Source: Candidatus Methylomirabilota bacterium (GTDB lineage: Bacteria > Methylomirabilota > Methylomirabilia > Rokubacteriales > CSP1-6). Taken from it: a stretch of DNA of 46,380 nucleotides. This document shows positions 26,547-34,651 of this stretch, one piece after another; the stretch's first letter is position 1, and each line of letters opens with the position of its first letter. The notes below the pieces were generated by a model, which saw nothing but the letters and a program-made list of their open reading frames with translations, made no database searches and was not told where the DNA came from. A program made the position numbers and the translations under genes. The DNA lies in contig DASTYT010000127.1 in the NCBI GenBank assembly GCA_035764725.1, positions 1-46,380 on the forward strand, in the 5' to 3' direction.

Positions 26547-28711
26547 GCGGGCTCCGCGACGAGCGTGCGGGTCGCGTCCACGCGGATGCGCGCGCCCGGT
26601 CCGATCACCGTGGTCGACTCGCGCTCCTCGATGATCGCCGGCCCCGCAAAGACCATCCCCGGCGCGAGCGTATAGCGGTCGTACACCGGTGTCTCCACAT
26701 ACCCCTCTGCCTCGGGGAAATAGGCCTGACGCGTGCGCTTCGGCAAGGGTCCGCGCCGGTTGTCCGCGGACTGGGGGAGAGCGGGGGCCATGTGTGGGCC
26801 CCCGCTGATGGCAGATCGAAAATCGCGGGCACCCGTCTCGGCGCCGCCACCCGTCCCGCCGCCACCCGCCTCCGGTCCCGACACCACCACGCGCCAGTTG
26901 AGGGCCTCGATGGGCACCCCCATCGGCGTCCGGTGATAGAGCGCGCGATAGGCGTCCTCGAAGCCGCTGGTCAGGGCGGCGAGGCTCTCGGGCCCGAGCG
27001 GACCCGACGGCACCGGCCCCTCCACTTCGTGGCCTTGGCCGGCGTAGCGCATCTCGGCGGCGCGCCGGAAGGTCATGTCGGCGTCCGCGATCCCCGCCTC
27101 GCGCAGCACCGCGCGGCCTTCCCCTTCCATCTCGGCGAAGAGCCGATTCACCCCCGTCCAGTCGGCGCCATCGAGGCGCTGAGACGCCGTGCGGACGAAG
27201 TCGAAGGCCAGGGGGGCGGAAAGGAGGCCCAGCGCCGAGGCGGCGCCCGCCCCGAAGGGCACCAGCACCCGCGGCACCTTGAGGATGCGCCCGACGCTCC
27301 ACGCATGCACCGGACCCGCGCCGCCGAACGCGAAAAGGGGATAGGCACGCAGGTCCTTGCCGCGCTCGATGCCGTGGATGCGCGCCGCCGCGGCCATGTT
27401 CTCGTTGACCACTCGGTGAATGCTCCACGCGGCGCGCGCAAGGTCGAACCCCATGGGCTTCCCCACGGTATCGATGATGGCCCGGCGCGCCGCCTCGACG
27501 TCGAGACGCATGCGTCCGCCCAGGAAGAAATCGGGATCGAGATAGCCCAGCACGAGATCCGCGTCGGTCACCGTGGGCTCGCGCCCGCCGAGGGCGTAAC
27601 AGGCCGGACCGGGATCGGCCCCCGCGCTGTCGGGCCCGACCTTCAGGAGGTTCATGCGATCGAGGCGTGCCATTGATCCGCCGCCCGCGCCGATCTCGAT
27701 GAGCTCGATGACGGGCACGCGGATGGGCAGTCCCGAGCCCTTCTTGAAGCGGTCGGCGCGCGCGACCTCGAACTCGCGCGCGAGCAGCGGCTCCCCACGG
27801 TCGATGACGCAGGCCTTCGCGGTGGTCCCGCCCATGTCAAAGGAGAGCAGCCGATCCTCTCCCGCCTCCCGCGCGGCGCGCGCCGCGGCGAGGGCGCCCG
27901 CGGCGGGACCCGACTCCACCAGCCGCACCGGAACCCGCTTGGCGGTGGCCGGGGTGGCGATGCCGCCGGAGGACAGCATGATGTAGAAGCCGCCCCGGAC
28001 GCCCATGTCGGCGATCTTCCGCTCGAGGTCGTCGAGGTAGCGCGCCATCAGAGGCATCACGTAGACGTTGGCCGCGGTGGTCGATGTGCGCTCGTACTCG
28101 CGGATCTCCGGCACGACCTCCGATGAGCATGCGACCGGTAGCCCGGGCGCCATCTCGGCGACCAGCCGCGCGAGGGCCTCTTCGTGGACGGGATTCCGGT
28201 AGGCATGAAGCAGCGAGATCGCGACAGCCTCGACGCCATCCGCGAGCAGCCGACCGATGGCGGCCTGTGCGCTGGCGACGTCGAGGGGGCGGCGGATGCT
28301 GCCGTCCGCGTCCAGCCGCTCCTCGACCTCCAGGCGTAGATGGCGCGGCACCAGCGGCGCCGGCGGGTCAATGAAGAGATCGTACATGTCGTAGCGGCCC
28401 TCACGCCCGATCTCCAGCGCGTCGCGAAAGCCCGCGGTGGTGAGGAGACCCGTGCGCGCGCCCTTTCTTTCTATCAGGGCGTTGGTCGCCAGCGTGGTGC
28501 CGTGGATCAGCGCGCGCACGGCCGCCGGCACCGCGCCCGCCTCCTCGAGCAGGCGGAGCACCCCCTGCTCGACGGCCTGCGCGGGATCCTTGGGGGTGGT
28601 GAGGAGCTTGCCGACCCGCACCTCGCCGGTCGCGTCGTCCACCCAGACGAGGTCGGTGAAGGTGCCGCCGATGTCGACGCCGAGACGTCCCCGCGGAGCT
28701 CGATCAAGCAT
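26543..28711 (-). CDS. hyuA: Hydantoinase A/oxoprolinase family, HyuA subunit
   Basis: A 722-residue ATP-binding subunit of the hydantoinase/oxoprolinase family with an ASKHA fold. It begins with the phosphate loop GVDIGGTFTD (residues 11-20); a second motif, LLSFDMGGTTAKACVI, lies near residue 290, and GAGGGSMARLD near 350. Members act with HyuB to hydrolyse cyclic amides, or in acetone carboxylases. The start codon ATG 28711 has no ribosome-binding site: a TTGACG-N17-TAGACT promoter ends only 6 nt upstream, predicting a leaderless mRNA. It is the first gene of hyuA-methyltransferase-hyuB. Confidence 0.9.
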   Translation of the reverse strand: MLDRAPRGRLGVDIGGTFTDLVWVDDATGEVRVGKLLTTPKDPAQAVEQGVLRLLEEAGAVPAAVRALIHGTTLATNALIERKGARTGLLTTAGFRDALEIGREGRYDMYDLFIDPPAPLVPRHLRLEVEERLDADGSIRRPLDVASAQAAIGRLLADGVEAVAISLLHAYRNPVHEEALARLVAEMAPGLPVACSSEVVPEIREYERTSTTAANVYVMPLMARYLDDLERKIADMGVRGGFYIMLSSGGIATPATAKRVPVRLVESGPAAGALAAARAAREAGEDRLLSFDMGGTTAKACVIDRGEPLLAREFEVARADRFKKGSGLPIRVPVIELIEIGAGGGSMARLDRMNLLKVGPDSAGADPGPACYALGGREPTVTDADLVLGYLDPDFFLGGRMRLDVEAARRAIIDTVGKPMGFDLARAAWSIHRVVNENMAAAARIHGIERGKDLRAYPLFAFGGAGPVHAWSVGRILKVPRVLVPFGAGAASALGLLSAPLAFDFVRTASQRLDGADWTGVNRLFAEMEGEGRAVLREAGIADADMTFRRAAEMRYAGQGHEVEGPVPSGPLGPESLAALTSGFEDAYRALYHRTPMGVPIEALNWRVVVSGPEAGGGGTGGGAETGARDFRSAISGGPHMAPALPQSADNRRGPLPKRTRQAYFPEAEGYVETPVYDRYTLAPGMVFAGPAIIEERESTTVIGPGARIRVDATRTLVAEPA

Positions 28712-28717
28712 GAAAGG

Positions 28718-28746
28718 AGTCTAGGAGTCGGGCCGGGGCCCGTCAA
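28718..28746 (-). promoter_or_regulatory. Consensus sigma70 promoter of hyuA, predicting a leaderless mRNA
   Basis: On the minus strand TTGACG (28746-28741), a 17-nt spacer and TAGACT (28723-28718) form a near-consensus promoter, rare in so GC-rich a sequence. The expected transcription start, about 7 nt downstream of the -10, falls on or next to the A of the hyuA ATG (28711). Confidence 0.65.
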
Positions 28747-28780
28747 CCGCCCGGCTTTGCTCGGATCAGGCGCGCCCCCT

Positions 28781-28789
28781 TGCTAGACT
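28781..28789 (+). promoter_or_regulatory. Extended -10 element of the 28799 gene
   Basis: TGCTAGACT is an extended -10 (TGn plus TAGACT) ending 9 nt before the ATG at 28799, so the transcript would start within about 3 nt of the start codon. No good -35 is present at 17 nt; TTGCTC lies 21 nt upstream. The same TAGACT hexamer serves the divergent hyuA gene. Confidence 0.4.
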
Positions 28790-28798
28790 CGAAGCGCG

Positions 28799-30397
28799 AT
28801 GAGTCCCGAGGCCGCGGTGCGACTGGCGCGACTCATCCTGCTCGCCGTGCTCGCCGGCGTCTATTTGTGGCTCGCCGCCGGGCGGCCGTGGCTCGCCGAG
28901 AGCCGGCCGCTCACGCGCCGAGTGCGCTGGCTCGCCGCCGCCCTCCTGGTGGCCGCCGCGCTCTCCTATCCGAACTTCGGCCTGCTGCATCCGCAGCGCG
29001 GCGTGCCCCCGGCGCCGGCGCACATCCATTACTGGGACAGCTTCCACTACTTCATGGGTGCGAAGTACCTGCCTGAGCTGGGCTACACGCGCCTCTACGA
29101 GGCCACGCTGGTGGCGGGCCGGGAGCTGGGCGCCTTCGACTACGTGACCCAGCTCCGGGATCTGCGCACCTACGGGGTCGAGGACGCGCGCAGCGTGGAC
29201 GCCGTCGCGGTGCGTGCGCGGTTCTCCCCCAGGCGGTGGGACACCTTCAAGCAGGATCTCCTGTACTTCGGTCCCCAGATCAACGAATGGCGCGGCCTCT
29301 TCCAGGACCACGGCTACAACGACCCGCCGCCGCGTGCGCTCCTGCTCCACCTCCTGCTGCGTGGAGTGCCGGCGAGCCTCACCACCGTCACCCTCGTCAC
29401 CTCGGTCGACTATCTCCTGATGCTGACGGCCCTCGCCTTCGCGGCCTGGGGCTTCGGCAGCACACCGGCCATGCTCGCCTTCGCGTTCCTCTGGCTGAGC
29501 CCACTGGCCCGCTTCGACTTCATCGGCGGGTCCGTGCTCCGCTGGGACTGGCTCGCCGCGCTCGTGGTCGCGGTGGCCGTCTTCGCGCGGGGCTGGCCGG
29601 GCGCCGCCGGCGTCCTGTTCGGCTACGCGACGATCGCACGGATCTTCCCCGCGATCTTCCTCGCCCCGATGGCGCTGGCGTGGGTCGCCGCGCGGCGAGA
29701 TCACTCGCGCGGGGCCGGCCCGAGACGCTGTCTCGTCGCGGCGCTCGCCGTCCTGCTCGTGGCGGGCGGTGTGGTGCTCGCGGTCGGGGAGGAGGTCGGC
29801 CATCTCGTCGAGTACCGCGCGAAGATCCGGCTGCACGGCGAGGGCACGTTCGTGAACGCGGTAGGGCTCGGCGCCCTCATCGCCGGCTACAGCGCGCCGT
29901 GGACGGTGGACGCCGATGGCCGCGCGTTCGTGTCGCATGCCGCCCTGATCGCCGCGCGACCGCCCGGTTGGCTGCTCGGCCTCGTCACGGTCCTTTACGT
30001 CGTGCTGGCCTGGCCGCTGATCCGGCGTGCCCGCCCGCCGGAGAGCCTGCTCTACATGGTGCCGCTCCTCTACATCGCGCTCTCCCCCACCGGCTACTAC
30101 TACTCGTTCCTCATCCTGCTCATGCTGCTGCCGTGGCGCGACGGAGCCGCGGAATCGCTTCGTCTCCTCGAGATGGCGCTCCTCGCCGCGATGATGGCCG
30201 CGGCCTACGCGCTCGAGGCGGGGTCGAGCGAGATGCTCACGTTCTTCTCGGCGGTCTCGCTGCAGCTCGCCCTCTACTTCGCGCTGTGGCTCGGATTGGA
30301 GCACGCGCGAAATTTTCGTACCCGCGCCCGACGTCTCGCCTCTGACGTCACCGCGCATGACACTGTTGCGACGGAGACGCACGTCCCGCGCTTGTAA
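28799..30397 (+). CDS. Polytopic membrane protein, GT-C glycosyltransferase-like, function unknown
   Basis: A 532-residue protein with about ten hydrophobic segments: one at the N-terminus (5-25), one near 45-60, then a 130-residue extramembrane loop (about 75-200), followed by closely packed helices to about residue 500. The loop opens with HYWDSFHYFMGAKYL, resembling the Asp-containing first loop of GT-C lipid-linked mannosyl or arabinosyltransferases. This is a weak resemblance and not an assignment. No ribosome-binding site precedes ATG 28799. It is monocistronic: divergent from hyuA and 238 nt before the chemosensory cluster. Confidence 0.7.
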   Translation: MSPEAAVRLARLILLAVLAGVYLWLAAGRPWLAESRPLTRRVRWLAAALLVAAALSYPNFGLLHPQRGVPPAPAHIHYWDSFHYFMGAKYLPELGYTRLYEATLVAGRELGAFDYVTQLRDLRTYGVEDARSVDAVAVRARFSPRRWDTFKQDLLYFGPQINEWRGLFQDHGYNDPPPRALLLHLLLRGVPASLTTVTLVTSVDYLLMLTALAFAAWGFGSTPAMLAFAFLWLSPLARFDFIGGSVLRWDWLAALVVAVAVFARGWPGAAGVLFGYATIARIFPAIFLAPMALAWVAARRDHSRGAGPRRCLVAALAVLLVAGGVVLAVGEEVGHLVEYRAKIRLHGEGTFVNAVGLGALIAGYSAPWTVDADGRAFVSHAALIAARPPGWLLGLVTVLYVVLAWPLIRRARPPESLLYMVPLLYIALSPTGYYYSFLILLMLLPWRDGAAESLRLLEMALLAAMMAAAYALEAGSSEMLTFFSAVSLQLALYFALWLGLEHARNFRTRARRLASDVTAHDTVATETHVPRL

Positions 30398-30406
30398 GTT
30401 TCCCTG

Positions 30407-30426
30407 CCCCTGAACGTCACCAGGGG
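30407..30426 (+). terminator. Possible weak terminator hairpin after the membrane-protein gene
   Basis: Arms CCCCTG and CAGGGG enclose an 8-nt loop, 10 nt after the stop at 30397. The stem is only 6 bp and there is no T-run, so the call rests mainly on position. Confidence 0.3.
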
Positions 30427-30551
30427 ACACCGTCCGCGGGCGCGAACGGCCGCTGGGGCACTTTTCCAAGCACCCGGGGTTATTGGGCAATCCCCGTCCC
30501 GTTCCCCATCGCGCCCGCCCCTCCCCACGTCGACGGCCCGGTGACGCTCCG

Positions 30552-30567
30552 TGGCCTCCACCTTGCA
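30552..30567 (+). promoter_or_regulatory. Candidate sigma54 (-24/-12) promoter of the chemosensory cluster
   Basis: TGGCCTCCACCTTGCA matches the sigma54 pattern TGGCAC-N5-TTGCA at its key positions: GG and GC are separated by exactly 10 nt and the -12 box TTGCA is complete. The predicted start near 30579 leaves a 57-nt leader containing AAGGAG before the ATG at 30636. Chance occurrence in GC-rich DNA is possible. Confidence 0.4.
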
Positions 30568-30635
30568 GCGTTGAGGCCCGCCGGACGCCTGTCCGCGCGC
30601 CGAGTCGAGCGAAAAGTAAGGAGAGGACAACCGCC

Positions 30636-30998
30636 ATGGGCAAGGTGATGGTCGTCGACGACGCGTACTCCGAGCTGACCATGATGGAGGGCATTCTGCG
30701 CACGGCCGGTCACAAGGTCGTGACGCTCATCGACGGCGAGCGGCTCGAGGACAAGGTCGCCGAAGAGCAGCCAGACGTGCTGCTGCTCGACATCGTCATG
30801 CCCAAGCGGAACGGCTACGAGATCCTGCGCAGCATCAAGCGGGACGGTCGCACCAAGGACACCCCGGTGGTGGTGGTGAGCTCGAAGAATCAGGAGAGCG
30901 ATCGGGCGTGGGGGAAGCGCCAAGGCGCTGATGAGTACCTCGGCAAGCCCTTCACCGCGGAGCAGCTGCTCGAGGCGGTGCGCCGCTTCGCGCCGTAG
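30636..30998 (+). CDS. CheY/PilG-like single-domain response regulator
   Basis: A 120-residue stand-alone receiver. All phosphorylation residues are present: acidic pair D8-D9, phospho-acceptor D52 in LLDIVMPKRNG, Ser82/83 and Lys104 in LGKPF. It is therefore a phosphorylatable output or shuttle protein, like PilG or PilH of the Pil-Chp system or CheY. ATG 30636 follows AAGGAGAGG. It is the first gene of a 13-gene plus-strand cluster, 7 nt before the first CheW gene. Confidence 0.9.
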   Translation: MGKVMVVDDAYSELTMMEGILRTAGHKVVTLIDGERLEDKVAEEQPDVLLLDIVMPKRNGYEILRSIKRDGRTKDTPVVVVSSKNQESDRAWGKRQGADEYLGKPFTAEQLLEAVRRFAP

Positions 30999-31005
30999 CG
31001 GGTCG

Positions 31006-31434
31006 ATGGCCTCCACCCGCGCCTGCGCCTTCACCCTCGCCGGCCACCGCTTCGCGGTGGACGTCGCCGACGCGCGCGAGGTGGTGGTGTTCGAGTCCAT
31101 CACGCCGCTGCCCCTGGCCCCGTCGTTCGTGCTCGGGCTGGCGAATCTTCGCGGCAGCGTGATGCCGGTGGTGGACCTGGCTCCGCTGCTGGGGCTGCCG
31201 CCGCGCGAGGCCCGGGCGCAGACGCTCGGCCTCGTGCTCGGCCACGGCGCATGGCAGGCCGCCGCGGTGGTGGACACGGTGCTGGGGCTCGAGCCCCTGC
31301 AGCCGCGCGACGGAGGCGACCCGAACGGCACCAGCGTGGCGGGGGAAGACGGCTCGATCCCGGTACTGGACGCGGGCGTGATGTTGGCAGCGCTGCGCGG
31401 CGGCGCGATGGGCGCCGCCGGTGGGAACAACTAG
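31006..31434 (+). CDS. CheW-like coupling protein (PilI position)
   Basis: A 142-residue CheW-domain protein expected to link the receptor to CheA. The fold is visible as FTLAGHRFAVDVADAREVVV, PSFVLGLANLRGSVMPVVDL and HGAWQAAAVVDTVLGLEPLQ. The NLRGxVMPVVDL motif is the CheW hallmark. ATG 31006 gives a normal N-terminus directly at the first strand. It occupies the place of pilI in pilG-pilI-pilJ order, with the substrate-binding protein gene following after 17 nt. Confidence 0.87.
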   Translation: MASTRACAFTLAGHRFAVDVADAREVVVFESITPLPLAPSFVLGLANLRGSVMPVVDLAPLLGLPPREARAQTLGLVLGHGAWQAAAVVDTVLGLEPLQPRDGGDPNGTSVAGEDGSIPVLDAGVMLAALRGGAMGAAGGNN

Positions 31435-31451
31435 CGGGCAAGGAGGCGGGG

Positions 31452-32759
31452 ATGAAGCGGCGGACAGTGCTGCAGCTGTTGTCGGCGGGGGTGGGGAGCG
31501 GCGTCCTGGGCGGCCTGTCGGCGCGCGCGTGGGGCCAGGCCCCGGCCAGGAGCGCCGGCGAACCCGTGGTCGCGAGCGCGCCGGGCGTCACCAGCCGCGA
31601 GGTCCGCATCGGCATGAGTGCCGCGTTCAAGGGCACCGCCGCCGGCCTGGGCGCCGAGTTCTACCGCGGCGCGCAGGCCTACTACGACGAGGTGAACAGC
31701 CGCGGCGGGATCAACGGCCGCAACCTCGCGGTGATCGCCCTCGACGACGGCTACGAGCCCACCCCCTGCATCCGCAACACGCAGCAGCTGGTCGAGAAGG
31801 AGAACGTCTTCTTTCTCTCGAACTACGTGGGCACGCCCACGCTGACGCGCGCCCTACCCCTCATCAAGCGCTACACCGCGCAGCAGGTGATCCTGGTCGG
31901 CAACTTCACCGGGGCCCAGCCGCAGCGCGAGGCGCCCTACGTCGAGCACGTCTTCAACATCCGGGCGTCGTATCGCCAGGAGATGATGGCCCTCGTCGAC
32001 CGCTTCTGGGACCAGGGGGCGCGCAAGTTCGGCGTCTTCTACCAGGTGGACGCCTACGGCCGCAGCGGCACGGACGGGGTGGCCCGCGGGCTGGCCCTCC
32101 GCAGCGCGCAGATTGCCGCCGAAGCCACCTACCGTCGCGGCGCCAAGTTCGAAGACGACATGGCGCCGGCGGTGCAGGAGCTGCGCAAGGCCGGTGTGGA
32201 TGTGGTGCTCTGCACGGGCGCGTATCAGGGCTGCGGGGCCTTCGTGCGCGGTGCGCGCGACCTCGGATGGGGCGTCCCGATCGCCAACGTGTCCTTCGTG
32301 GGCTCGGACGCCATGCTCGCGCTGCTCCTGCAGCACGGCCGCACCACGGGTCGTGACTACACCGCCGCGCTGGTGAACTCGCAGGTGGTTCCGAGCTACG
32401 ACGACGTGTCGCTGCCCGGCGTGGTCGAGTACCGCACCCTCATGGACCGTCACAAGCCGTCGGTGCCGGAGTCGCTGCGGGATCCCGCGTACACGGCGCA
32501 GAAGCTCTCGTTCATCAGCCTCGAGGGCTTCGTCAACGCCAAGGTGATCGTGGAGGGCATCCGCCGCGCCGGAGTCAATCCCACGCGCGCGAGCTTCCGC
32601 GCCGCGCTGGAGACCATGCGGAACGTGGATCTGGGCATCGCGGCGCCCCTGACCTTCGCCCCCGAGCGCCATCAGGGGCTCGACAACGTCTACTTCACCC
32701 GGGTCGAGAACGGCCGTTGGGTTCCGGTGCAGGACTGGAACGCCGCGATCAAGGCGTAG
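31452..32759 (+). CDS. LivJ-type periplasmic substrate-binding protein in the chemosensory cluster
   Basis: A 435-residue type I periplasmic binding protein (Periplasmic_binding_6/LivJ-like). Residues 1-31 form a signal peptide with a twin arginine ([13 protein letters not shown]), a hydrophobic stretch and an AWGQA cleavage site; Tat export is possible. The mature part starts [17 protein letters not shown] and contains [20 protein letters not shown]. No permease or ATPase genes accompany it, and it lies between cheW and the MCP gene. A sensory role, presenting a bound ligand to the receptor, is therefore likelier than transport; the ligand is unknown. ATG 31452 follows AAGGAGGCGGGG. Confidence 0.88.
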   Translation: MKRRTVLQLLSAGVGSGVLGGLSARAWGQAPARSAGEPVVASAPGVTSREVRIGMSAAFKGTAAGLGAEFYRGAQAYYDEVNSRGGINGRNLAVIALDDGYEPTPCIRNTQQLVEKENVFFLSNYVGTPTLTRALPLIKRYTAQQVILVGNFTGAQPQREAPYVEHVFNIRASYRQEMMALVDRFWDQGARKFGVFYQVDAYGRSGTDGVARGLALRSAQIAAEATYRRGAKFEDDMAPAVQELRKAGVDVVLCTGAYQGCGAFVRGARDLGWGVPIANVSFVGSDAMLALLLQHGRTTGRDYTAALVNSQVVPSYDDVSLPGVVEYRTLMDRHKPSVPESLRDPAYTAQKLSFISLEGFVNAKVIVEGIRRAGVNPTRASFRAALETMRNVDLGIAAPLTFAPERHQGLDNVYFTRVENGRWVPVQDWNAAIKA

Positions 32760-32770
32760 GAGGAACGGTG

Positions 32771-34621
32771 ATGGCAGCGACGACGGAACAGGGGCGAGGC
32801 AAGGGGGAAGGGGAGGACGCGGCGGCGGCCATGCCGTCGGAGGCCCCGGTGCGGGCGCGCAGGCGCCGGTTCGGACTGCTCGCGAAGATCACGACGCTCC
32901 TGTTCCTCATCCTGGTCCCGCTCGCCGCCCTGACGTGGTGGATCTCGGTGCAGTCGCTCCGCGCAAACCTCACCGCCGAGTTCACCTCGAAGGGGAGCGC
33001 CATCGCCAAGGGTCTCGCCAACTCCGGGGTGGACCTCATCCTCACCCGCGACGCCTCCACCGTGCAGGCCCAGGTGGACCAGGTCGCCGGTATTACCGGC
33101 GTGGCCTACGTGATGGTGTACGACCCCCAGAAGACGCTCATCGCCCATACCTTCGCGCCGTTCGTGCCGCCCGGCCTCGTGGACCAGAACCTCGTGCCCG
33201 GCGACTGGCCGCAGAAGGTGCAGGACGTGTCGTTCAAGGACCCGGCCGGGGGGGCGCAGCGCGACGTCATCGACATCGCGGTGCCCGTGCTCGCAGGCCA
33301 GCTCGGCACCGTGCGGGTGGGCATGGATCGCTCCATCATCGTCGTCGCGGCGGCCCAGGCCGGCCGCACGCTCCTCCTGATGTTCGGTGGCTTCGCGGTG
33401 GTGGCGGCGGCGGCCGGCATGGTCTTCGCCCGCCGGGTGACCCGGCCCGTCCAGCAGCTCGTCCGCGTCGCCGAGCAGGTTGGTCGCGGTGACCTCTCCA
33501 AGCTCGCGCCCGTGCAGTCGCGGGACGAGATTGGCCAGCTCGCCGTCACCTTCAACGACTCCATCGTGCGGCTGCGCTCGCTGGTGCAGACGGTGGCCGA
33601 GCGCGACGCGGAGCGACGCCAGCGCCAGGAGCTGCAGGCCAACATCACCCGCTTCCTGGACGTAACCACCGAGGTGTCGCGCGGCGACCTCACGCGGCGG
33701 GGCGAGGTCACGTCCGACGTGCTCGGAAGCGTCGTCGACTCCATCAACGTCATGGTGGGCGAGATCGCCGCCATCCTCGTCGAGGTGCGCCAGGCCGCCC
33801 ACCACGTGTCGAGCAGCGCCAACGAGATGATCGTGTCGATGGGCCAGATCGAGACGGGCTCGCGCGCCCAGGCGCGTGACGCCATGCAGGCCACCGGGAC
33901 CGCCCAGCAGCTCGGCACCTCCGCGCGCACCGTGGCCAGCAGCGCGGATGCCTCAGCCCGCGCGGCCCGGCAGGGTCTGGAAGCCGCCCAGCACGGCGAG
34001 CAGGCGGTGCGGAACAGCCTGGAGAGCATGCAGCGCATCCGGGCCGAGGTGCAGGGCGTCTCCAAGAAGATCAAGGGCCTCGGCGAGCGATCGCTCGAGA
34101 TCGCCGACATCGTCAACACCATCGACGACATCGCCGCGCAGACCAACCTGCTCGCCCTCAATGCCGCCATCGAGGCGGCGGGCGCCGGTGAGGCCGGCCT
34201 CCGCTTCGCGGTCGTGGCCGACGAGGTGCGGAAGCTCGCCGAGCGCTCGGCCAAGGCCACCAAGGACATCGCAGTCCTCATCAAGAACTTCCAGTCCGAG
34301 ACGCAGCAGGCGGTGATCGCGATGGAGGAGGGGACGCGCGAAGTCGAGACGGGCTATCGCGTCGCGACCCAGGCCGGAGAGAGCCTCCGCGAAATCGCGG
34401 CGGTGTCGCAGAAGTCGGCGGGCCTGGCCCAGGAGATCTCTGTATCCACCCAGGACCAGGTGAAGGGCGCCGAGCACGTGGGCCTCGCCGTCCAGGCCAT
34501 CGCCGGCGTGGCGTTGCAGACGGAGCAGGGCGTGGTCGAGACCCGCAAGACGGTGGACGACCTCGTGCAGCTGGCCGAGGAGCTGACCAAGGTGCTGTCA
34601 CGCTTCAAGCTCGCGGTCTAG
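32771..34621 (+). CDS. Methyl-accepting chemotaxis protein (PilJ position)
   Basis: A 616-residue receptor. After a charged cytoplasmic N-terminus comes TM1 (about 37-60), a periplasmic domain of about 135 residues (61-197), TM2 (about 199-220) and a HAMP domain (to about 273). A second HAMP-like unit follows (about 295-340, [17 protein letters not shown]). The signalling hairpin is canonical: [20 protein letters not shown], then [19 protein letters not shown]. No C-terminal CheR-tethering pentapeptide is seen. ATG 32771 follows AGGAGG by 7 nt. The periplasmic domain and the adjacent binding protein are the likely sensory input. Confidence 0.92.
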   Translation: MAATTEQGRGKGEGEDAAAAMPSEAPVRARRRRFGLLAKITTLLFLILVPLAALTWWISVQSLRANLTAEFTSKGSAIAKGLANSGVDLILTRDASTVQAQVDQVAGITGVAYVMVYDPQKTLIAHTFAPFVPPGLVDQNLVPGDWPQKVQDVSFKDPAGGAQRDVIDIAVPVLAGQLGTVRVGMDRSIIVVAAAQAGRTLLLMFGGFAVVAAAAGMVFARRVTRPVQQLVRVAEQVGRGDLSKLAPVQSRDEIGQLAVTFNDSIVRLRSLVQTVAERDAERRQRQELQANITRFLDVTTEVSRGDLTRRGEVTSDVLGSVVDSINVMVGEIAAILVEVRQAAHHVSSSANEMIVSMGQIETGSRAQARDAMQATGTAQQLGTSARTVASSADASARAARQGLEAAQHGEQAVRNSLESMQRIRAEVQGVSKKIKGLGERSLEIADIVNTIDDIAAQTNLLALNAAIEAAGAGEAGLRFAVVADEVRKLAERSAKATKDIAVLIKNFQSETQQAVIAMEEGTREVETGYRVATQAGESLREIAAVSQKSAGLAQEISVSTQDQVKGAEHVGLAVQAIAGVALQTEQGVVETRKTVDDLVQLAEELTKVLSRFKLAV

Positions 34622-34651
34622 GAGAGACGGAAGGGGACGCCGCTCGCGACC

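Larger units (their letters stand above)
30398..30635 (+). other. Intergenic region before the chemosensory cluster
   Basis: This 238-nt gap is the longest in the window. It contains a 6-bp hairpin (CCCCTG and CAGGGG, 30407-30426) just past the membrane-protein gene that may terminate it, and a second imperfect hairpin at 30476-30495 (GGGG-ATT pairing with AAT-CCCC around a TT bulge). A sigma54-like element lies at 30552-30567 and an AAGGAG ribosome-binding site at 30618-30623. I see no ORF and no RNA gene in it. Confidence 0.5.

Noticed and set aside
30456..30475. A second sigma54-like element, GGGGCAC followed by AAGCA
   Set aside because: The spacing between GG and GC is 11 nt rather than 10 and the -12 box is poor; the element at 30552-30567 fits better.
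30398..30635. A cyclic-di-GMP or other riboswitch in the leader of the chemosensory cluster
   Set aside because: Hairpins are present but the conserved core sequences of known riboswitch classes are not visible; a covariance search would be needed.
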